DNA from: JACMLX01 sp040384325
GTDB lineage: Bacteria > Gemmatimonadota > Gemmatimonadetes > Gemmatimonadales > Gemmatimonadaceae
Assembly: GCA_040384325.1 (NCBI GenBank)
Contig: JAZKJL010000007.1
Span: 56,430 to 120,429 of the forward strand
Reading direction: 5' to 3'
DNA length: 64,000 bases
Both the position numbers and the translations under genes were made by a program. Shown one piece after another: positions 58,180-64,000 of this stretch (its first letter is position 1; the number at the start of each line of letters is the position of its first letter). The notes beneath the pieces were generated by a model. That model saw only the letters and a list, made by a program, of their open reading frames with translations. It searched no databases and was not told the DNA's origin.

Positions 58180-58225
58180 CGGTCGGCATCAGGCTGTCCC
58201 TTCCCGTTTCCATCGGAGCGTCATC

Positions 58226-59035
58226 ATGCGTCAATCCTCACGGCTGGCCCTCGTTGCACTCGCACTCTGTGGTCCCCTCGGCCCGCTGGCCGCGCAGCAT
58301 CCCACGCGCAGCCCGTCCATCCCGCAGGTGGCGAAGACTGCCGGACAGTTTACCACCCTGCTCGCCGCCGTCGATGCGGCCGGCCTCACCGAGACCCTGC
58401 TCGGCCGCGGGCCATACACGCTCTTCGCCCCCACCGACGACGCGTTCGCGCGCCTTCCCGCCGGCACCGTGCAGGACCTGCTCAAGCCCGAGAATCGCGA
58501 CAAGCTGCGCACGGTGCTCACCTATCACGTCGTCGCCGGCCGAGTCACGGCATCACAGGCGCGCAACGTGAGCAGCGCCAACACCGTCGCCGGGCAGGAC
58601 CTGCGCATCACACAGCGAAACGACGAGCTCCGCATCAACGACGCCACCGTGCGCATCGCCGACATCCCGGCAAGCAACGGCATCATCCACGTGATCGACC
58701 GCGTCCTGATCCCGTCTTCGGACCGTGCTGCCGGCAACGGCGGCAATGGTGGCAACACGGGCAGCGCCGTCGAACTGGTGGACCTCGCCATCCGGCGTGG
58801 TGTGCCGCTCTTCAACGATGGGCAACCGGAAGCGACCGTCGCCGTGTACGAAGTGGCCACCCGCGCGCTGCTGGCGCTCGGCAACGCGGTGCCGGGTGAG
58901 GCACAGCGCGCGCTGCGCCAAGCCCTCGGCGACACCAGCGGCAGTGCGCGCGATCGCGCCTTCACGCTGCGCGGTGGACTCGACGAAGCCCGTCGCAGCC
59001 TGACCGGCCAGATGGCCACCGCCGGCACGCGCTGA
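58226..59035 (+). CDS. Secreted fasciclin-domain protein
   Basis: It encodes 269 residues. The signal peptide is RQSSRLALVALALCGPLGPLAAQ. One FAS1 domain covers about 34-165: FTTLLAAVDAAGLTETL, the H1 motif YTLFAPTDDAFARLPAGTV, LTYHVVAGRV and the H2 motif GIIHVIDRVLIP. A Gly/Asn-rich linker follows. The last 90 residues form a helical domain (VYEVATRALLALGNAVPGEAQRALRQAL). In mycobacteria the homologous MPT70/MPT83 are controlled by SigK. A CGGAG sequence precedes the ATG at 58226. Confidence 0.92.
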   Translation: MRQSSRLALVALALCGPLGPLAAQHPTRSPSIPQVAKTAGQFTTLLAAVDAAGLTETLLGRGPYTLFAPTDDAFARLPAGTVQDLLKPENRDKLRTVLTYHVVAGRVTASQARNVSSANTVAGQDLRITQRNDELRINDATVRIADIPASNGIIHVIDRVLIPSSDRAAGNGGNGGNTGSAVELVDLAIRRGVPLFNDGQPEATVAVYEVATRALLALGNAVPGEAQRALRQALGDTSGSARDRAFTLRGGLDEARRSLTGQMATAGTR

Positions 59036-59047
59036 GCCTCCGGTCGC

Positions 59048-59073
59048 GGTGCGGCCAGACGATCGGCCGCACC
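59048..59073. terminator. Bidirectional hairpin between fasciclin and WYL genes
   Basis: The arms GGTGCGGCC (59048-59056) and GGCCGCACC (59065-59073) pair perfectly around an 8-nt loop, between convergent genes. There is no T tract. Confidence 0.6.
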
Positions 59074-59078
59074 ACACC

Positions 59079-61274
59079 TCAGGCCTGCATCGCATCGAGT
59101 GTGTCACGCAACCGCGTGCGCATCCACGCCGGTGACAACACCTCGGCGTCGGCGCCGTACTGCAATACATGTCGCACCGCCCATTCGGCATCCGCCAGCG
59201 GGTGGTCGAGCACCACGCTGCCGTCGTCGTCCAGCATGCGCTGTTCGCGTTCGGCGATCCAGCGGGAGATGCGCGGCGAGTACCGCACCAGCATCATCTC
59301 GTGGTCGCCCTCCTGAAACACGCGGCCATCACGCGTCACCTCGTCGAGGTCGTAGTCGGCCGGCTCGAACGTATCGGACAGGAGACTTACCTGCGAGACG
59401 CGATCCATGCGGAAGATGCGGATCGCATCGTTGCGGTCGCAGTGGGCGACCAGGTACATCATGCCGCGCGCTGACAGCAGCGCGTAGGGTCGCACCACCC
59501 GCTCGTCGGTGGCCACGCTGCCCGACTTGCGGTAGCCGATGCGGAGCTTGGTGCGTGTGCGCAAGCCATCGCGCACATCGGCCAGGCTGTCGATGCTGCC
59601 GAACGCGCCCAGCGACACGGTGTAGAGCAGGTCGGGCACCGGATCATCGCGCAGGCCGGCGATCACCTGCTTCAGGCGACGGCGCGCGCTATCCAGCAAT
59701 GCGTGCTCCTCCGGCGGCCGGTGGGTACGCAGCACGGCGAGGCCGAGGTCCATCGCGCAGAGTTCACTCATCGTGAGGCGCATGGGGCGCTGCAGTCGCT
59801 GCGAGCTGCCGGACACCTTGCCGGCACCGATGTACACCTGCACCCCTTCCACGAACCCACCCGGCAGGTCGTAGCGCGGCGCCAGCGAGTGCAGGTCGCG
59901 CGTCAGCGTCGCCACGTCGCACCCGATGCGCGCGGCCACCTCCTCGATCGCGTGCTCCTCGCCATCCGCGATCTGCGGCATCACGAGCAGCAGCCGACGC
60001 AGTTGTGCCGCAGCACCCTTCGGCTCCCACGGCTTGCGCGCACCGCTCGCCAGCGGCATGGTCGCCGAGGGCGGCACCATTTCCGTCGGGGCCTCACGGT
60101 CATACAGCACACGCGTTGCCTCCGCGACGAAACGCACCTGCTCCGCGAACGCCGGTGGCGACACGATGCGCGCCTCGCCGGCGCAGGCCAGCACCCAGCG
60201 CGCGAAGCTGTCACTGCGACGGACCGTGAAGCGCCGCTGCGCCGGGTGGGCGTCCACTGGCTGGCCGAGTGCCGCCGCGGCCAGCGTCGGACCCGATTGG
60301 CCATGGAAATCCACGATCACGTCCACCCGAGCGTCGTCACCCAGCTCCCACGCCTGTCGCGGCCTGGCGTGGTCGCGCAGTGAAAAACTCGCCGGGATGG
60401 TGAAGTCGGCCGTCTGCAGCTTCGTGTTCTGCATCGACGGCTTCTCCATCCGTCGCAAGCGGAAGTTGCGCAGTGCCTGTTCGGTGTGGTCATGCGCCGC
60501 GAGATACCAGTGCCCATGCATGAAGAACAGGCCGTACGGGTCCACCACACGCTCCGACGTCCGGTCGGACGTCAGAGAGTGATAGGTGAACGCGACCGAC
60601 TTCCGGTGCTGCAGCGCGTCACTGAGCGTCGCGAACACCTTGGCATCGGGCTGCACCCGCTCGGTGATCACCCGCGGCACGTCCGGCGTGTCGCCCGTGC
60701 CTTCCAGCGGCAGGTCCACCGCCAGCTTGCGCATCGCCGAGTCCACGTCGGCGCGCAGCACGGTGTCACCGAGGCTGCGGATGCTGGCGGCGGCATTCAC
60801 GATGGCTGCCAGCTCTTCGGGCTCGAGCACCAGCTGGCTCAAGGCCTGGTAGCCATCGCTGTGAATACGCTTCGGTGTGGACGCGCCGTGCGAGGGCGCG
60901 ACCACCGAGAGATACGGCATGTAGAAATCCCGCGTCCGCAACTGGTAGCAGGACACCGGCTGGCCATCGTCATCCACCGACTCGCTGGTCTCGATCGGGA
61001 TGCCGAGGGTGCGCAACTCGTCCTTGTCGCGCTCGAAGGCACGCTTGAGCGACTCCATCGCGGTGGTTCGCGCCGCGCCGTGCATGCCATCGGCTGCCTG
61101 CAGCTTGCGCAGGTATTCCGGCACGTCGCGCGCGAGGGCGCGGAACGATGCCGGCTTCCGCCGGCCCAGCAGTGCGGCGAGGATATCCACCCAGCGCAGC
61201 AGTCGCTCGTTGCCAGCGCCGATCGGGGCGTCGGTCAGGGCATCGGCATCATCGGGCGGATGGACGGTCGGCAT
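59079..61274 (-). CDS. Tandem HTH-WYL transcriptional regulator (PafBC-like fusion)
   Basis: It encodes 731 residues, about twice a single WYL regulator, and repeats the same plan. An N-terminal winged helix is followed by WYL domain 1 (SVAFTYHSLTSDRTSERVVDPYGLFFMHGHWYLAAHDH, at about 235-275). A second HTH block begins at about 430. WYL domain 2 is LRIGYRKSGSVATDERVVRPYALLSARGMMYLVAHCD (about 610-650). A C-terminal helical WCX-like tail (VRYSPRISRWIAEREQRMLDDDGSVVL) follows. PafBC in actinobacteria activates DNA-damage genes on binding single-stranded DNA. The ATG at 61274 is chosen over a TTG at 61280. Confidence 0.88.
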   Translation of the reverse strand: MPTVHPPDDADALTDAPIGAGNERLLRWVDILAALLGRRKPASFRALARDVPEYLRKLQAADGMHGAARTTAMESLKRAFERDKDELRTLGIPIETSESVDDDGQPVSCYQLRTRDFYMPYLSVVAPSHGASTPKRIHSDGYQALSQLVLEPEELAAIVNAAASIRSLGDTVLRADVDSAMRKLAVDLPLEGTGDTPDVPRVITERVQPDAKVFATLSDALQHRKSVAFTYHSLTSDRTSERVVDPYGLFFMHGHWYLAAHDHTEQALRNFRLRRMEKPSMQNTKLQTADFTIPASFSLRDHARPRQAWELGDDARVDVIVDFHGQSGPTLAAAALGQPVDAHPAQRRFTVRRSDSFARWVLACAGEARIVSPPAFAEQVRFVAEATRVLYDREAPTEMVPPSATMPLASGARKPWEPKGAAAQLRRLLLVMPQIADGEEHAIEEVAARIGCDVATLTRDLHSLAPRYDLPGGFVEGVQVYIGAGKVSGSSQRLQRPMRLTMSELCAMDLGLAVLRTHRPPEEHALLDSARRRLKQVIAGLRDDPVPDLLYTVSLGAFGSIDSLADVRDGLRTRTKLRIGYRKSGSVATDERVVRPYALLSARGMMYLVAHCDRNDAIRIFRMDRVSQVSLLSDTFEPADYDLDEVTRDGRVFQEGDHEMMLVRYSPRISRWIAEREQRMLDDDGSVVLDHPLADAEWAVRHVLQYGADAEVLSPAWMRTRLRDTLDAMQA

Positions 61275-61379
61275 CGGCAATGCAGGGGGGCGGTGGCAGC
61301 GCGACGCGATGCCGGATGGACATCGCCGCCCCGAAAGAATGTGCGCTGAACCGCTCCCTCGGAACCGTGTGCGACGAAA

Positions 61380-63680
61380 TCAGCGGGCGCGTCGCCGCGG
61401 CATCAGCCAGGTCACACGCTCTGTTTCCTGCTCCACCCGTGCCCGGGAATAGACCAGCGGGAAGTACTGGTCCTTCGCCCAGAGTTCCAGCAGGTCGGCG
61501 TAGTGCGGGCTGCGCGGATCGGCCGACTGACCCGGCACGTTGGTCACGATCGACCGGTCGAAGTCGGCCAGGTCGATCACCTCACGGAACGACGCACCGG
61601 CGGTCTGCGTGAAGTTCGCACCCCCGGTGACGTTGACCGTATTGGCGTCCCCGCTGCGCGACGCCGGTGCCAGGTCGTACTGCGCCGAGAGCGGGTGACG
61701 GAAGCGCGCCTTGTGCACCACACCCCACTCCAGATTCGGTGACAGTGCACTCAGTTGCGGTGCGATGTCTCGCAATGCGCCCAGCACCATCGAGTCGAGC
61801 GCCGGTGTGCCCTGGTGCGTCCGCAGGTACCGCTCCAGCCACGGATACGACGGCCGACCGGCCAGCAGCGTCCCGATGCTCCCGCCCACCGGCACGTCAC
61901 GCGCGATGGCGCGCTTGTACAGCGCCGGCGCCCACGCCGAGAATACCGTCGGCGCCACCTGCTCCCTCGACATCCGCTGGTCCCACGCCGTCAGCAGACG
62001 CACCTGCGGGTCGTCGGCAAGGCCACCGCGTTGGGCGGCGTCGCGCAGCGACGGAATCAGCGCCCCGGCCAGCAGCGACAGGTCATCGTGTTGCAGCCGG
62101 CCGAAGTCCTCGACGGTGAACGTGCGCGGCTGTTGCAAGACGTCGCGCACGCGTTGTACGCGGTACTGCGTGGCCCACTCGTACGAGATGGGCGTGGTGT
62201 AGCCGGGTGGCAGGATGTTGTCGTTCGAGGTGTTGATGAACCCCGACGCGGGGTTGTACGAGCGGGGTAACGCACGACCCGGCACGAAGCCGCTCCATTC
62301 GTGCGAACCCGTGCCCGGCACCGGGAGCAACCCGCTCCACGCGCGCCGCGGCATCAGCCCGGCCGCGATCCAGCCGATGTTTCCATCCACGTCGGCATAG
62401 ATCATGTTCTCGCTCGGCATCAGCCACTTCGTCATCGCGGCCTCGAACTGGGGCCAGTTGCGCGCGCGATCGAGCGCCAGCGACCCGAGATAGGCGGCGG
62501 TCCCCGGCTCACTGTGCACCGAGCGGATCGCGAACGCCCGCTTGCGTGCACTGTCGATGGAGACGATCGGGCCGTGTGCGGTGAACTGCAGCACCACCGC
62601 CCGCGGCGCCTCGCCCTTGACGCGAATGGTGTCGGTGCGGGTGTCGATGCGTGCCAGACCGCGCGCCGTCTGCACGCAACCGAGCGAACCCGCTGCGGCA
62701 CCGGGGCAGGCCGCCAGCGACTCGACGTACACATCCTGCTGGTCCATACCGACCACCGTCAGCCCGAACGCGATGCGATCGTTGTGCCCGATCGCCACGC
62801 CGGGCGACGAGGGCTCACCGGCGCCGATCACGTTCCACCCCGGCGCCACCAGGTGCGTGAGGTAGCGGACCGCCGGGTTGGTGATCACGCGGTGCGGATC
62901 GTTGGCGAGAATCGGCTTGCCGGTGGCCGACTTGCGGCCGTTGACGACCCAGTTGTTCGATCCCTCGATGCGATTGTAGGCGACGTCACCGAAGGTGCTG
63001 GCGAACCCGCCCAGCGACGCGCTGCCGATCCCGGTCAGATCGAGGCCCGGCGCCGGATCCAGCGCACGCACCGGATCGGCCGGCATCAGTTCCTCCACCT
63101 TCTGCACGCCGAGCGCCGTGATCAACTGGGCGCGCAACACTTCGCTGGAGCCGTTGGAGACGCCGCTCAACCCGGTGGAGCGGACCAGCGGCACGGTGAC
63201 GTCCCATGGCTCGGGTGTGAAGCCGAGCATCGCGAACTCGGGTGGCAGCTTGTCGCCGGCCTGCGCGATGTACGCATTGATGCCCCCCACGAACGCGGTC
63301 ACGATCGCCTTCGTGTCGGCACCGTAGGCGGCCCACTCCTTCACCATGCTGCCGCGATACTGGAACAGCCGCGCGAACCGATCGCGCGGAATCGCCGTCG
63401 GCCCGAGCACCTCGGCCAGCCGTCCCTCGCCGGCACGGCGCCACATCTCCATCTGGAAGAGCCGGTCCTGCGCTGCCACGAAACCCTGCGCGTAGAACAG
63501 GTCGCGCTGGTTCGTCGCGTAGATGTGCGGCACACCCCACCGGTCGCGGCGCACCTCCACCTTCCCGGTGAGTCCCGGCAACGCCAGCGTGTCCGCCGGC
63601 GGCGCCTGCGCACCGACCAGCGCAGGAATCAGCAGCGCGAAGACCTGCACGGCACGACGGCAGCGACGACCGAGATACAT
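61380..63680 (-). CDS. Penicillin acylase family hydrolase (Ntn-type)
   Basis: It encodes 766 residues. A signal peptide (YLGRRCRRAVQVFALLIPALVGAQ) gives periplasmic location. The alpha part ends at about 240. Ser241 in EGSNNWVVNGRKSATG is the expected N-terminal nucleophile after autocatalytic cleavage. Conserved SNNW and the GKPILANDPH motif follow, and the beta part contains the IGHNDRIAFGLTVVG segment. Substrates may be acyl-homoserine lactones, beta-lactams or other acyl amides; none is indicated. The ATG at 63680 has GGAG seven bases upstream. Confidence 0.92.
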   Translation of the reverse strand: MYLGRRCRRAVQVFALLIPALVGAQAPPADTLALPGLTGKVEVRRDRWGVPHIYATNQRDLFYAQGFVAAQDRLFQMEMWRRAGEGRLAEVLGPTAIPRDRFARLFQYRGSMVKEWAAYGADTKAIVTAFVGGINAYIAQAGDKLPPEFAMLGFTPEPWDVTVPLVRSTGLSGVSNGSSEVLRAQLITALGVQKVEELMPADPVRALDPAPGLDLTGIGSASLGGFASTFGDVAYNRIEGSNNWVVNGRKSATGKPILANDPHRVITNPAVRYLTHLVAPGWNVIGAGEPSSPGVAIGHNDRIAFGLTVVGMDQQDVYVESLAACPGAAAGSLGCVQTARGLARIDTRTDTIRVKGEAPRAVVLQFTAHGPIVSIDSARKRAFAIRSVHSEPGTAAYLGSLALDRARNWPQFEAAMTKWLMPSENMIYADVDGNIGWIAAGLMPRRAWSGLLPVPGTGSHEWSGFVPGRALPRSYNPASGFINTSNDNILPPGYTTPISYEWATQYRVQRVRDVLQQPRTFTVEDFGRLQHDDLSLLAGALIPSLRDAAQRGGLADDPQVRLLTAWDQRMSREQVAPTVFSAWAPALYKRAIARDVPVGGSIGTLLAGRPSYPWLERYLRTHQGTPALDSMVLGALRDIAPQLSALSPNLEWGVVHKARFRHPLSAQYDLAPASRSGDANTVNVTGGANFTQTAGASFREVIDLADFDRSIVTNVPGQSADPRSPHYADLLELWAKDQYFPLVYSRARVEQETERVTWLMPRRRAR

Positions 63681-64000
63681 CACGGTTCTCCATGGGATGT
63701 GGTACGTGCCCCCACAGTCACCCCGTGCACAGCGCGCGTCAATCGCTCCGCACGCCGCTCCATGCCCTCACCGACCGGTCACGGCAAACCTTGTCGACTC
63801 CCTGCCCATCTCGGCGACGAGCAAGTGCAACTGCCTGACACAAAGACGCAAGGACACGAAGGCGCAACGCGTCCAGTCCAATACGGCCATCCATTCCCGC
63901 CGCGCCGATCGCAGGAATGTGTACAGCCCCTTTGCGGCTTTGCGCCTTCGTGTCTTCTATGAGAAAGGCAGTTTTTGCAAGGGGCACCGTGGTGCCCCCT
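63681..64000. other. Non-coding right end of window
   Basis: No credible gene is seen here. A short minus-strand open frame (63739-63987) has no coding character or ribosome-binding site. The only structure is the inverted repeat at 63853-63954. Confidence 0.6.
63853..63954. repeat. Inverted repeat with 15-bp arms
   Basis: GACACGAAGGCGCAA (63853-63867) and TTGCGCCTTCGTGTC (63940-63954) are exact reverse complements separated by 72 nt. The 'AAGACGCAAGGACACGAAGGCGCAA' style is common as dispersed intergenic repeats in several phyla. Confidence 0.8.

Noticed and set aside
63739..63987. 82-residue minus-strand open frame
   Set aside because: It runs through the inverted repeat, has no ribosome-binding site and no recognisable features.

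Overview
The window is about 67% GC and densely coded on both strands. It looks like the chromosome of a Gemmatimonadota-type bacterium (Gemmatimonas/Gemmatirosa-like). The reasons are the many secreted proteins with '...AQ' signal-peptide ends, a TonB receptor paired with a DUF4249-like lipoprotein, VPS10/Asp-box, CotH and fasciclin proteins, WYL regulators and a type VI secretion system (T6SS) without TssJ. The phylum call is inference from gene content, not from a marker gene.

Positions 1-2070 are the right end of an integrated island. It carries the 3' part of a large DUF1998 helicase-type protein that continues into a PD-(D/E)XK-like nuclease segment and a C-terminal LexA/UmuD-like S24 peptidase domain. 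The island ends at a 38-nt fragment identical in form to the 3' end of a tRNA-Asn gene, followed by a tRNA-type terminator. From about 2300 to 8130 come housekeeping or accessory genes: a VOC dioxygenase, a secreted DUF3108-like protein, an alpha/beta hydrolase, an ABC-F ATPase and an AI-2E family permease.

Positions 8391-37383 hold a complete T6SS locus and its likely regulators. A two-gene unit (secreted Big2/TolB-like protein, then a membrane Ser/Thr kinase with a TonB-C-like extracytoplasmic domain) converges on a 14.5-kb minus-strand operon read tssB-tssC-hcp-tagJ-tssA-tssE-tssF-tssG-clpV-vgrG-DUF-paar. Divergent from it lie a first tssK, a Pro/Ala-rich membrane protein with an N-terminal kinase-lobe-like segment, a second tssK, tssL and tssM, then a hypothetical gene. 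Two full-length TssK paralogues, no TssJ, no FHA protein and no recognisable toxin are the notable features.

Positions 37593-56476 contain an M20 peptidase, a GH32 fructan hydrolase lipoprotein, a DoxX protein, a TetR-controlled FtsX/LolD-type ABC exporter with a tiny 37-residue membrane protein, a VPS10-like Asp-box protein, a TonB receptor/DUF4249 pair, a second M20 peptidase, a CotH-like lipoprotein and a Tat-exported M24 peptidase. A perfect 54-bp palindrome sits between the last of these and the next operon.

Positions 56573-59035 form a SigK-RskA-fasciclin module like the one in mycobacteria. The 169-bp divergent intergenic region carries two copies of the same promoter architecture (GCATCC, 16 nt, CGAA), which resembles the mycobacterial SigK consensus. 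The window closes with a tandem HTH-WYL regulator (PafBC-like), a penicillin acylase family hydrolase and a non-coding tail with an inverted repeat.
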